Positions 43,784 through 53,203 of a stretch of DNA of 64,000 nt are shown here, one piece after another. The DNA comes from Bacteroides intestinalis DSM 17393 (GTDB lineage Bacteria; Bacteroidota; Bacteroidia; Bacteroidales; Bacteroidaceae): positions 1,364,001-1,428,000 of the forward strand of contig NZ_ABJL02000008.1 in NCBI RefSeq assembly GCF_000172175.1. The letters run 5' to 3'. The notes beneath the pieces are model-generated. The model was given only the letters and a program-made list of their open reading frames with translations. It was not told the DNA's origin and did not search any database. The translations under genes and the position numbers were made by a program. Within the stretch, counting starts at the first letter, position 1. Each line of letters opens with the position of its first letter.

Positions 43784-44656
43784 ATGGAAATACTCTTTAA
43801 CGGAAAACTTAGTATCGAGGTCTCTGCACATGGAGCCGAATTGTGCAGTATTTTCTCTAATGGAAAAGAATATCTGTGGCAAGCAGACCCCGCATTTTGG
43901 AAACGTCATTCACCGGTGCTCTTTCCTATCGTAGGAAGTGTGTGGGAAAATGAATATCGCAATGAAGGTACAACCTATGCCCTTACACAGCATGGATTTG
44001 CCCGCGACATGGAATTTACGCTCATATTAGAGCATGACGACGAAGTGCGTTATCAACTTGTCAGCAACGAAGAAACACTCAAGAAATATCCCTTTCCATT
44101 TTGTCTTGAAATTGGTTATCGCATCTATGGCAAGAAAATCGACGTAACATGGGAAGTAAAGAATACCGGAGAAAAAGAAATGCATTTCCAAATTGGGGCA
44201 CACCCGGCATTCTGTTATCCGGATTTCGATGCAGCTAAAGAAGAGCGGGGTTTCTTTGGCTTTGGAAAAAAGAACAGCCTGAAATATATCCTCATTTCCG
44301 AAAAAGGCTGCGCTGATCCGGACACCAAATATCCGTTGAAATTAACTGATGGACTGTTACCTTTAGATATACATACCTTTGATAAAGATGCACTGATATT
44401 GGAAAACAGTCAGGTACGGCAGGTTACTCTATATAATAAGGATAAACAACCCTACCTCAGCCTGCATTTCAATGCACCTGTAGTCGGTTTGTGGTCACCT
44501 CCTTCCAAGAATGCTCCATTCGTCTGTATAGAACCGTGGTATGGTCGTTGTGACAGAGCACACTATACAGGAGAATATAAAGAAAAGGATTGGATGCAGC
44601 ATCTGCAGCCCGAAGAAATATTCAGAGGAAAATACACTATTGAAATAGAGGAATAA
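43784..44656 (+). CDS. Aldose 1-epimerase family protein (LacX-like)
   Basis: A 290-residue cytoplasmic protein of the galactose-mutarotase fold. Family features: GAELCSIFSNGKEYLWQADP near the N-terminus, the RHSPVLFPIVG strand, THGFARD-like QHGFARDMEF with a catalytic-type His, IGAHPAFCYP with a second His, and CIEPWYGRCD with the Glu expected as base. These enzymes interconvert anomers of aldoses. It has no signal peptide, is the only gene of the locus with an independent consensus promoter, and is divergent from the permease operon. Substrate is unknown; galactose released by GH36 is one possibility. Confidence 0.85.
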   Translation: MEILFNGKLSIEVSAHGAELCSIFSNGKEYLWQADPAFWKRHSPVLFPIVGSVWENEYRNEGTTYALTQHGFARDMEFTLILEHDDEVRYQLVSNEETLKKYPFPFCLEIGYRIYGKKIDVTWEVKNTGEKEMHFQIGAHPAFCYPDFDAAKEERGFFGFGKKNSLKYILISEKGCADPDTKYPLKLTDGLLPLDIHTFDKDALILENSQVRQVTLYNKDKQPYLSLHFNAPVVGLWSPPSKNAPFVCIEPWYGRCDRAHYTGEYKEKDWMQHLQPEEIFRGKYTIEIEE

Positions 44657-44690
44657 AAGAGAAATAGACCAATCGGCCTATCATATCCAT

Positions 44691-44775
44691 ACCAACTCCG
44701 TATCAAAGCCGTACCAACCCCGTGTCTGGTCCAAACGCTTAGGTACGGAGCAAATACGGAGTTGGTACGGCTTTG
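44691..44775. repeat. Interleaved inverted repeats between convergent genes
   Basis: Two perfect inverted pairs overlap: 44691-44703 with 44754-44766 (13 bp) and 44704-44717 with 44762-44775 (14 bp). The second extends to 22 bp with two mismatches (44704-44725 with 44754-44775). The motif around CCAACTCCGTA thus occurs twice forward and once reverse, so alternative hairpins exclude each other. Possible bidirectional terminator. Confidence 0.8.
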
Positions 44776-44816
44776 GTGTAGGTTAGGGATGGTAAAAGAG
44801 GTAAAACAGACTAATT

Positions 44817-46619
44817 TTACTTCAATTTATAAACCTTGAACGAACTTACCGTATAGCTTCCACCTTTAGCATAGAAACTGATGCGGTTATAAGGTTCCGA
44901 TGGAAATACCAGGTTTGTCATTGCAAAACGTCCGTCATCTCCAAATGCTTCAATACTCGATTTATCAATAAAAAGACGTAATGTCATTTCCGAATTATCC
45001 TCTATTGGAGCAAAAGTCACTATCGGAAAATCCGGACTGAATGATACGATTCCACTCTTACTACGGTCCATCGCAAATTTCTTCTCAACCAGATTATAAT
45101 AGATATCCACTTCTTCTCCTTTTGAATTGAATAGTTGGAAACCTACAATCTCAGCATTCCGGTTCTTAATTGTCATTTCAATTTCATATGTACCCGTATT
45201 ATCGGAAAGCAACTTATCCAGATTATAGGTGCGGTCCACTTTGAAGGAACATTTCTTTTCTTCTTTTCCACGCAGTTCCAGCAATTCTCTGGAAGGAGAT
45301 GACTTCAGATATGTTTCACCGGCCGAGGTATAGAGACTCAAATCACGGGGAACAGAGTTGCCACTGCGATATTGAGTCGTAGGTACATTGTTGGCATATT
45401 GCCAGTTGCTCATCCACGCCAATGCAATATGGCGTCCTTCGGGTGTATTGTTCCAGGTCACGGTAGCATAATGATCCTTTCCCCAGTCCATCCATTTAGT
45501 AGCTTCGGGTGATTCATTTACAAACCTCTTTCCATCAAAAGTACCTACAAAATATTGAGTAGCACTACCACCAAAAGGTCCGCCAGGATTAATATTACAG
45601 ATTAATATCCATTTCTTCAATTCGGTACCTTCAATAGGCAATTCAATCAGATCAGGACATTCCCATACGCCGCCATGAGCACCCTGACCTTCACCGAAAC
45701 TACTTTCATAAGACCAGTCTTTCAGATTAGCAGAAGAATAGATTTGCATTTCCTGCCCCACAGCAAGAATCATAATCCATTTATCGGTAGCATCGTGCCA
45801 GAATACTTTCGGATCGCGGAAGTCACGCTGGGTGGAGGTCAAGATCGGATTACGTGCATACTTCTTGAATGTCCTACCATTATCCAGACTATAAGCCATG
45901 CTCTGCACCTGACGATCGCTGGCCGAAGTATAGAAAGCTACGATTGCACCGGCACCAAAGCCTGCCGTATTATCTTTATCAACCACACATGAGCCACTGA
46001 ATATGGTTCCCAATGCATCAGGTGCAATGGCTACCGGCTGATGTTCCCAACTTACAAGGTCTGTACTAGTGGCATGTCCCCAATGCATATTTCCCCACAT
46101 TGAACCATAAGGATTGTATTGATAGAACAGATGGTAAACACCATCTTTATACACCATGCCATTCGGATCATTCATCCAGCCATATTGGGGAGTAAAGTGA
46201 TAAAGCGGACGGAAGTTCTCACGGTTTGTCGTATCAAACTCATCAGAAAGCTTCATTTCATCCCAGCAAATAGCCGTATCAGGAATCAACTGGAAGTTAA
46301 AGGAAAGTGATTTATTATCAAATCCGGAGAGATCTACTGGAACAAAGTAGTCTACCTTATTTATAGCCAGACGAACATTCATGTTGCGTACTACATCATT
46401 GTCTGCTATCATATACAGTTTTGCTTCCGGAGAAGCCTCCTCTACGGGAAGCAACAGGAATTTCTTTTGATTTTCAATCTGGACAATGCTCTGTCCGTCA
46501 CCTAAATGTTTAATCACGAAAGGAGGGTTAATAGCTTGGCACGAAAAGACCGACCAAATTGTACCTATTATAAAGGTAAGGGTCCATCGCACGGTCAACA
46601 AATTGTTTTTTAAATTCAT
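44817..46619 (-). CDS. GH32 beta-fructosidase lipoprotein
   Basis: A 600-residue GH32 enzyme with an N-terminal membrane segment and lipobox (VFSC), an added N-terminal beta domain (about 30-130) and the catalytic propeller. The nucleophile is Asp151 in WMNDPNG; FRDPKVFWHD follows, and the acid/base Glu is in WECPDLIELP. The C-terminal sandwich has SIEAFGDDGRF. It is monocistronic on the minus strand and divergent from susC. It carries copy 2 of the shared motif upstream. Corresponds in context to BT1765. Exo-fructosidase activity on fructo-oligosaccharides or sucrose is inferred. Confidence 0.92.
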   Translation of the reverse strand: MNLKNNLLTVRWTLTFIIGTIWSVFSCQAINPPFVIKHLGDGQSIVQIENQKKFLLLPVEEASPEAKLYMIADNDVVRNMNVRLAINKVDYFVPVDLSGFDNKSLSFNFQLIPDTAICWDEMKLSDEFDTTNRENFRPLYHFTPQYGWMNDPNGMVYKDGVYHLFYQYNPYGSMWGNMHWGHATSTDLVSWEHQPVAIAPDALGTIFSGSCVVDKDNTAGFGAGAIVAFYTSASDRQVQSMAYSLDNGRTFKKYARNPILTSTQRDFRDPKVFWHDATDKWIMILAVGQEMQIYSSANLKDWSYESSFGEGQGAHGGVWECPDLIELPIEGTELKKWILICNINPGGPFGGSATQYFVGTFDGKRFVNESPEATKWMDWGKDHYATVTWNNTPEGRHIALAWMSNWQYANNVPTTQYRSGNSVPRDLSLYTSAGETYLKSSPSRELLELRGKEEKKCSFKVDRTYNLDKLLSDNTGTYEIEMTIKNRNAEIVGFQLFNSKGEEVDIYYNLVEKKFAMDRSKSGIVSFSPDFPIVTFAPIEDNSEMTLRLFIDKSSIEAFGDDGRFAMTNLVFPSEPYNRISFYAKGGSYTVSSFKVYKLK

Positions 46620-46657
46620 GATGTTTTTGGGTATTACATTTAATTAATAATGGGTTA

Positions 46658-46689
46658 CTCGGGAAAGCACTTTGCAAAGGAAGCCAATA
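46658..46689. promoter_or_regulatory. Fructan-locus operator candidate, copy 2 (upstream of GH32 at 44817-46619)
   Basis: Core CTCGGGAAAGCA, same orientation as copy 1, 39 nt upstream of the GH32 ATG. Confidence 0.65.
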
Positions 46690-46702
46690 AAAAAGAAACA
46701 GC

Positions 46703-46790
46703 CTGCTATTTATGTTTCATAAGCTGGTAATTTTGATACCTACCTTTTATTTTGTTACAAATATGTCAGCATATGAAACATAAATTACAG
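46703..46790. promoter_or_regulatory. Long-armed inverted repeat in the GH32/susC divergent region
   Basis: Arms 46703-46721 and 46772-46790 are 19 bp with two mismatches (12 bp perfect, TTTATGTTTCAT). A TTTGTTACAAA palindrome (46751-46761) sits between the arms and is also found upstream of the MFS operon (43663-43673). Confidence 0.6.
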
Positions 46791-46834
46791 CCTCTTATCA
46801 TAGAATTCCTTTTATTTGCAACATCAAAACATCA

Positions 46835-46860
46835 CTCGGGAAAGCATGTTTTGAGAGGTA
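46835..46860. promoter_or_regulatory. Fructan-locus operator candidate, copy 3 (upstream of susC)
   Basis: Core CTCGGGAAAGCA with a more diverged flank, 50-75 nt before the susC ATG at 46910. In copies 1 and 2 the gene lies on the other side, so the motif is in the opposite orientation relative to transcription. Confidence 0.6.
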
Positions 46861-46909
46861 ATCCACAGCGATTACAAAATGAAAAGCATATTAATTAAAA
46901 TCTAAAAAC

Positions 46910-49900
46910 ATGGAAGGCATAAAAAGATCGCTTCTATTTGCACTCTTTCTTATTATATGTACAATGGTTCAGGCCCAACGCCTGACTGTACAAGGAAAAG
47001 TGGTTTCCAAGACTGACGGAGAGCCTATTATTGGCGCAACCGTCATAGAGACTAACCAGACAGGCAACGGTACCATAACTAATATTGACGGTGACTTTAC
47101 ACTATCTGTACCACAAGGTGCAGAACTGACTATTTCGTATATCGGCTTCAAAACAGTGAATGTGGAAGCACAAGCTACACTAGACATTACCCTGGAAGAA
47201 GAATCCGAATTACTACAGGAAATTGTAGTCACAGGCTATACCACTCAACGCAAAGCTGACCTGACCGGAGCGATATCCGTAGTTAGCATGGATGAAATTG
47301 CCAAGCAAAATGAAAATAATCCAATTAAAGCATTGCAAGGACGTGTACCGGGTATGAACATCACAGCCGACGGTAATCCCAGTGGAAATGCCACAGTACG
47401 TATCCGCGGTATTGGAACTCTGAACAACAATGACCCTCTTTATATTATTGATGGTGTCCCTACCAAATCGGGTATGCACGAACTGAACGGTAATGACATT
47501 GAATCCATTCAGGTATTGAAGGACGCAGCTTCTGCTTCTATCTATGGTTCGCGTGCTGCAAACGGTGTTATCATCATCACTACGAAGAAAGGTAAAGAAG
47601 GGCAGATAAAGATTAACTTCGATGCTTCTATCGCCGCTTCCATGTATACCAATAAGATGGAAGTACTAAATGCAGAAGAATATGGTCGTGCCATGTGGCA
47701 GGCTTACGTAAACGAAGGGCAGGACCCCAATACCAATGCACTGGGTTATAAGTATAGTTGGGGTTACGATGCAAACGGTTATCCTCAACTGAACAACATC
47801 AGCATGTCCAAATATCTGGATTCCGCCAACACTGTGCCGGCTGCCGATACTGACTGGTTTGACGAAACCACCCGTACAGGTATTATCCAGCAGTACAATG
47901 TATCAGTAAGCAACGGTTCGGAAAAGGGATCTTCTTTCTTCTCACTGGGTTATTATAAGAATATAGGTATCATTAAAGACAGCGACTTTGAACGTTTCTC
48001 TGCCCGTATGAACTCTGATTACAACCTGATTGGTAAATTCCTGACCATAGGAGAACATTTCACCCTGAACCGTACTTCGGAAGTACAGGCACCGGGCGGA
48101 TTCCTGCAGAATGTATTGCAATTCAATCCTTCACTGCCGGTTTATGATATCAATGGAGAATATGCCGGTCCGGTAGGTGGATACCCTGACCGCGAAAACC
48201 CCGTGGCAAGACTGGATCGTAACTCCGATAATCGCTATACTTACTGGCGTATGTTTGGTGATGCCTACATTAATCTCAATCCCTTCAAAGGATTCAATGT
48301 ACGCTCCACCTTCGGATTGGATTATGCACAAAAATCACAACGCATCTTCACCTATCCCATCACCGAAGGTAATGTGACAAATGATAAGAATGCCGTAGAA
48401 GCCAAGCAAGAACACTGGACGAAATGGATGTGGAATGCCATCGCTACCTACAATCTGGAAATTGGCAAACACCGTGGTGACGCCATGGTCGGTATGGAGT
48501 TGAACCGCGAAGACGATATCAATTTTTCGGGTTATAAAGAAGACTATTCCATCCTGACGCCTGACTATATGTGGCCGAATGCCGGTTCCGGTACGGCTCA
48601 AGCTTATGGCTCGGGTGAAGGTTATTCACTGGTTTCTTTCTTCGGAAAACTGAATTATACGTATAATGATAAATATCTGCTCTCTATGACAGTACGCCGT
48701 GACGGTTCTTCACGTTTCGGTAAGAATAACCGCTATGCCACATTCCCTTCCTTCTCACTGGGATGGCGCCTGAACCGTGAAAAGTTCATGCAGAGCCTCA
48801 GTTGGATTGACGACCTGAAAGTCCGCGGCTCATGGGGCCAGACCGGTAACCAGGAAATCTCGAACATTGCCCGCTATACTATTTACGTTCCCAACTACGG
48901 TGTGACAGAATCAGGCGGTCAAAGCTACGGTACTTCCTATGACATTGCCGGAACCAATGGCGGCAGTATCCTTCAGTCCGGATTCAAACGTAACCAAATT
49001 GGTAACGATAACATCAAATGGGAAACAACCACACAGATCAACCTGGGCCTTGATTTCTCAATTCTCAAACAATCTCTTTACGGCTCATTCGACTGGTTCT
49101 ACAAAAAGACAACGGATATCCTGGTACAGATGGCTGGTATCGCCGCTATGGGCGAAGGAAGCAGCCAATGGATCAATGCTGGAGAAATGAAGAACGTGGG
49201 CGTTGAACTGAATCTCGGTTATCGTAATCAAACTGCATTCGGATTGAAGTATGACCTGAATGCCAACATAGCCACTTACCGGAATGAAATTACAAAACTG
49301 CCTACTACAGTAGCAGCCAATGGTACTTTCGGAGGTAACGGTGTACAAAGCGTAATCGGACATGCCAATGGTTCACAAGTTGGTTATGTAGCCGACGGCA
49401 TCTTCAAATCACAGGAAGAGATTGATAACCACGCCACTCAGGAAGGTGCCGGAATAGGCCGTATCCGCTGGCGCGACCTGGATCACAACGGCATCATCAA
49501 CGAGAAAGACCAACAATGGATTTATGATCCGACACCAGACTTCAGCTATGGTCTGAACATCTACCTTGAATACAAGAATTTCGACCTCACCATGTTCTGG
49601 CAAGGAGTTCAGGGAGTAGACGTTATCAGCGACCTGAAGAAAGAGACAGACCTTTGGAGTGGACTCAACATTGGTTTCCTGAACAAAGGTAAGCGAGTAC
49701 TCAATGCATGGTCGCCCACCAACCCGAACTCTACCATTCCTGCATTGTCGCGCAGCGATACAAACAATGAGAAGCGTGTTTCCACTTATTTCGTTGAGAA
49801 TGGTTCATTCTTGAAGTTACGCAATATACAGTTGGGCTACAACGTTCCGAAAACCTTTGCCCAGAAGATGAAGATGGAGCGCCTGCGCTTCTACCTGAGT

Positions 49901-50017
49901 GCACAGAACGTATTCACCATCAAGAGTAAGGAATTCACCGGAGTAGATCCTGAAAATGCCAACTATGGCTACCCCATCCCGATGAATATAACTTTCGGTA
50001 TTAATGTAGGCTTTTAA
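46910..50017 (+). CDS. SusC-type TonB-dependent fructan importer
   Basis: A 1,035-residue outer-membrane transporter. Signal peptide about 1-22 (MVQAQ); CarboxypepD_reg-like domain (about 25-100); TonB-box-like EIVVTGYTTQRK near 108-118; plug with VRIRGIGTLNNNDPLYIIDGVP and SIYGSRAANGVIIITTKKGK, the SusC hallmarks; 22-stranded barrel ending NITFGINVGF. It imports fructo-oligosaccharides captured at the surface, powered by TonB. It is followed by susD (18 nt), the SGBP and the surface GH32, the order seen for BT1763-BT1760, whose products form a stable outer-membrane complex. Levan specificity is inferred from the GH32 partner. Confidence 0.95.
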   Translation: MEGIKRSLLFALFLIICTMVQAQRLTVQGKVVSKTDGEPIIGATVIETNQTGNGTITNIDGDFTLSVPQGAELTISYIGFKTVNVEAQATLDITLEEESELLQEIVVTGYTTQRKADLTGAISVVSMDEIAKQNENNPIKALQGRVPGMNITADGNPSGNATVRIRGIGTLNNNDPLYIIDGVPTKSGMHELNGNDIESIQVLKDAASASIYGSRAANGVIIITTKKGKEGQIKINFDASIAASMYTNKMEVLNAEEYGRAMWQAYVNEGQDPNTNALGYKYSWGYDANGYPQLNNISMSKYLDSANTVPAADTDWFDETTRTGIIQQYNVSVSNGSEKGSSFFSLGYYKNIGIIKDSDFERFSARMNSDYNLIGKFLTIGEHFTLNRTSEVQAPGGFLQNVLQFNPSLPVYDINGEYAGPVGGYPDRENPVARLDRNSDNRYTYWRMFGDAYINLNPFKGFNVRSTFGLDYAQKSQRIFTYPITEGNVTNDKNAVEAKQEHWTKWMWNAIATYNLEIGKHRGDAMVGMELNREDDINFSGYKEDYSILTPDYMWPNAGSGTAQAYGSGEGYSLVSFFGKLNYTYNDKYLLSMTVRRDGSSRFGKNNRYATFPSFSLGWRLNREKFMQSLSWIDDLKVRGSWGQTGNQEISNIARYTIYVPNYGVTESGGQSYGTSYDIAGTNGGSILQSGFKRNQIGNDNIKWETTTQINLGLDFSILKQSLYGSFDWFYKKTTDILVQMAGIAAMGEGSSQWINAGEMKNVGVELNLGYRNQTAFGLKYDLNANIATYRNEITKLPTTVAANGTFGGNGVQSVIGHANGSQVGYVADGIFKSQEEIDNHATQEGAGIGRIRWRDLDHNGIINEKDQQWIYDPTPDFSYGLNIYLEYKNFDLTMFWQGVQGVDVISDLKKETDLWSGLNIGFLNKGKRVLNAWSPTNPNSTIPALSRSDTNNEKRVSTYFVENGSFLKLRNIQLGYNVPKTFAQKMKMERLRFYLSAQNVFTIKSKEFTGVDPENANYGYPIPMNITFGINVGF

Positions 50018-50035
50018 CAATAAAATCAGTTACTT

Positions 50036-51769
50036 ATGAAAAAGTTAATATATACAGCAATCTTAGGTCTTTCACTGATGTGCGGCAGTTGTACCGACTT
50101 TCTGGAAGATCAGCTCCCCCAGGGAACCATCAGCGACGAACAGCTGAAGAACCCGGCATACATCGACAACCTGGTGATCTCTGCTTATGCAGTATGGATT
50201 ACCGCCGAAGATATCAACTCTTCCTTCTCCATGTGGAATTATGACGTACGTTCGGATGACGCTTATAAAGGCGGAAACGGTACGGAAGACGGTGATGTAT
50301 TCCACTCACTGGACATCTCGCAAGGTATCATGACTACGGCATGGAACATCAGCGATATGTGGCAGCGTCTCTACAACTGTATCTCACGTGTCAATACAGC
50401 TTTGCAACTGTTGGAACAAGTGGATGAACACACCTATTCACTGAAGCAGCAACGCATTGCCGAAATGAGATTCCTCCGTGCACATGGTCATTTCTTGCTG
50501 AAACGCCTGTACAAGAAGATCCCGTTTGCCAACGATGCCAACTTGTCACCGGAAGAATACAACTATCTCTCCAACACTACTTACAACAATGACGAAGGCT
50601 GGCAACAAATTGCAGACGATTTCCTGTTTGCTTATGATAACCTTCCCGTGAAGCAGGCAGACAAAGGTCGTCCCGCCAAAGCCGCAGCAGCTGCCTATCT
50701 GGCAAAGACTTATCTGTACAAAGCTTATCATCAGGATAATGCAGACAGCCACGAAGTGACAAGCCTCAGCACGGAAGACTTGGTAAAAGTAGTGCAATAC
50801 ACGGACAATGCCATCATGTCGGCAGGCGGCTACGGGCTGGAATCGGATTTCCACAACAACTTCCGTCCGGAACCTCAATATGAAAATGGCGTAGAATCCC
50901 TGTGGGCCATGCAATACTCCATGAATGACGGAACTAATAACGGTAATTGTAACTGGTCTTACGGTCTGATTGTTCCCAACATTCCGGGAATTACTGATGG
51001 TGGTTGCGACTTCTACAAACCGAGCCAGAATCTGGTGAATGCATTCAGGACAGATGCCAACGGACACCCACTGCTGGATTCCTTTAACAGTACCGATTAC
51101 AATTCACAATCCGATTATGCTGACCCACGCCTCTTCCTGACGGTAGGTATGCCGGGATTCCCTTATGAATTCAATAAGAACTATATGATGGATCAGTCGA
51201 CTACCTGGAGTCGCAGCAACGGACTTTACGGATACTACGTAACCCTGAAACACAATGTAGACCCGGATGGCGATTACCTGATAAAGGGTGCCTGGTGGGG
51301 TTCTCCGATGAACCGTATCGTACTGCGCTACTCGGATGTATTGCTGATGCGTGCCGAAGCACTGATCCAACTGAACGACGGACGCATCGCCGAAGCTATC
51401 AGCCTGATTAACGAAGTGCGTAACCGCGCCAAACAAAGCACAGCCATGATTGCCGACTACGAAATGGAATATGGCGTACGTTTCAACATTCAGCCTTATA
51501 CAGGAAGCTACTCACAGGCAGATGCCTTGAAATTGCTGAAGTTTGAACGCCGTGTAGAACTGGCTCTGGAATCAGAACGCTTCTTTGACCTGGTAAGATG
51601 GGGTGAAGCCGCCGAGGTACTGAATAAGTTTTATGCCGAGGAAGCTGCCGACTGCACCATCTACACGAATGCCTCGTTCACTAAAAATAAAAACGAATAT
51701 CTTCCTATTCCGTTTGCACAGATGAGTGCCAGCAACGGGAATTATACGCAGAATTGTGGTAACTGGTAA
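50036..51769 (+). CDS. SusD-like fructan-binding lipoprotein
   Basis: A 577-residue surface lipoprotein with lipobox MCGSC (Cys19). It begins CTDFLEDQLPQGTISDEQ in the usual SusD manner and has TPR-like helices (QQRIAEMRFLRAHGHFLLKRLY) and the SusD C-terminal signature RVELALESERFFDLVRWGEA. It forms the lid of the SusC barrel and binds oligosaccharide. It lies 18 nt after susC and 21 nt before the SGBP gene. It corresponds in context to BT1762. Confidence 0.95.
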   Translation: MKKLIYTAILGLSLMCGSCTDFLEDQLPQGTISDEQLKNPAYIDNLVISAYAVWITAEDINSSFSMWNYDVRSDDAYKGGNGTEDGDVFHSLDISQGIMTTAWNISDMWQRLYNCISRVNTALQLLEQVDEHTYSLKQQRIAEMRFLRAHGHFLLKRLYKKIPFANDANLSPEEYNYLSNTTYNNDEGWQQIADDFLFAYDNLPVKQADKGRPAKAAAAAYLAKTYLYKAYHQDNADSHEVTSLSTEDLVKVVQYTDNAIMSAGGYGLESDFHNNFRPEPQYENGVESLWAMQYSMNDGTNNGNCNWSYGLIVPNIPGITDGGCDFYKPSQNLVNAFRTDANGHPLLDSFNSTDYNSQSDYADPRLFLTVGMPGFPYEFNKNYMMDQSTTWSRSNGLYGYYVTLKHNVDPDGDYLIKGAWWGSPMNRIVLRYSDVLLMRAEALIQLNDGRIAEAISLINEVRNRAKQSTAMIADYEMEYGVRFNIQPYTGSYSQADALKLLKFERRVELALESERFFDLVRWGEAAEVLNKFYAEEAADCTIYTNASFTKNKNEYLPIPFAQMSASNGNYTQNCGNW

Positions 51770-51790
51770 CCTTATAAAAAAAAGAGCATT

Positions 51791-53194
51791 ATGAAATCAA
51801 TACTGAATAAACTAAATCTGCTTGTACTGGGAATCGTCCTGCTGTTAGCATTCCCGGGATGCAGCGATGATAATACATCCGAACTGAAACTGGACGGAGA
51901 CACATGGCTTACCGCCTTTGAACTGAATAACGCCTATATGGGAGTGATAGACCGGACCAATAAGACCGTGACCGTTGCAGTGCCCGAAATATACGATACT
52001 GATGCAATGAAAGTCACCGGTATCGAAGTATCCGAAGGTGCCGAGGCTTCTGTTAAAGCAGGCGATGTGCTGAACTTCTCATTCCCCCAAGTGATAAAAG
52101 TGACTAATGGAAACGTATTCCTGGATTATACAGTCAATATCAAGCATGATGAAGCGCGGATACTCTCCTTCAAACTGAATGACGCTTATGCCGGAGTTAT
52201 CGACCAGTCTAAACGTACCATCACCGTACGTGTGCCAAGCTCAGTCAATATCAAAAATATGGTTTCGATCATCACAACTTCGGCAGGAGCCATCGTAATG
52301 CCGGCATCCGGCCAAGCTATTGACTTCAGTAATCCTGTAGAATTCACTGTTTCATACAACACTGCATCCGCCGTTTATACGGTAACGGTTATCCCGACCG
52401 ATGCACCGAGTGCCGTATATGTAGGTCTGGCAGCTACACTGAATGAACTAAATCCGGAAGAAAAAGAAGCAGCAACCTGGATGCTGAACAATGTTGCCAA
52501 TTCACAATATATCTCATTCGAAGATGTGCAGGCAGGAAGAGTAGACCTGAGCGAATGTGAAATCATGTGGTGGCATCTGCACATAGACGGCGGCATCGAC
52601 AGCATGGATAAGTTTGAAAAGGCAGCGCCTGCGGCAATCAGTGCATTGGTGAAGATGAAAGAACTTTATAACAATGGTATGAACCTGTTACTTACCCGCT
52701 ATGCCACTTATTATGCCGCCAAGCTGGGGGCTACCTTGGACGGCAACAACCCGAACAACTGTTGGGGACAATCGGAAGAATCCGGTGAAATAGTAGGTGG
52801 TGCATGGAACTTCTTTATCCAGGGACACGAGTCGCATGCTCTCTACCAGAACCTGGTGATGAACAGCGGTGAAACAGACAAGGTTTATACTTTCGATACC
52901 GGTTACCGGACCACCAACAGTACAGCACAATGGCACATCGGTTCCGACTGGGGCGGTTACGCCACAAATGAAGTATGGCGTACCAATCATGGCGGTGTTG
53001 ATCTGGGTTATGGTGGTGATGGTGCTATCGTAGCATGGGAATATCTGTCTGAAGGTTCTCGCGGAGGCATCGTATGTATCGGCTCAGGATGCTACGACTG
53101 GTATGCCTATGGCATAGACGCTTCAGCGGACAAATACCACGGCAATGTGGCCAAACTGACAGAGAATGCAATTGACTATTTAACTGGTAAATAA
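51791..53194 (+). CDS. Surface glycan-binding lipoprotein of the fructan locus (BT1761-like)
   Basis: A 467-residue lipoprotein with lipobox AFPGC (Cys25). Two homologous Ig-like units follow: about 38-118 starting FELNNAYMGVIDRTNKTVTV, and about 120-203 starting FKLNDAYAGVIDQSKRTITV. The C-terminal half (about 205-467) is a DUF4960-like globular domain with conserved Trp and Gly (MWWWHLHIDGG-type and SDWGGYATNEVW). It has no catalytic residues I recognise. Position between susD and the surface GH32 indicates a glycan-binding member of the outer-membrane complex. Binding to levan is inferred. Confidence 0.82.
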   Translation: MKSILNKLNLLVLGIVLLLAFPGCSDDNTSELKLDGDTWLTAFELNNAYMGVIDRTNKTVTVAVPEIYDTDAMKVTGIEVSEGAEASVKAGDVLNFSFPQVIKVTNGNVFLDYTVNIKHDEARILSFKLNDAYAGVIDQSKRTITVRVPSSVNIKNMVSIITTSAGAIVMPASGQAIDFSNPVEFTVSYNTASAVYTVTVIPTDAPSAVYVGLAATLNELNPEEKEAATWMLNNVANSQYISFEDVQAGRVDLSECEIMWWHLHIDGGIDSMDKFEKAAPAAISALVKMKELYNNGMNLLLTRYATYYAAKLGATLDGNNPNNCWGQSEESGEIVGGAWNFFIQGHESHALYQNLVMNSGETDKVYTFDTGYRTTNSTAQWHIGSDWGGYATNEVWRTNHGGVDLGYGGDGAIVAWEYLSEGSRGGIVCIGSGCYDWYAYGIDASADKYHGNVAKLTENAIDYLTGK

Positions 53195-53203
53195 AACTAA
53201 TAT

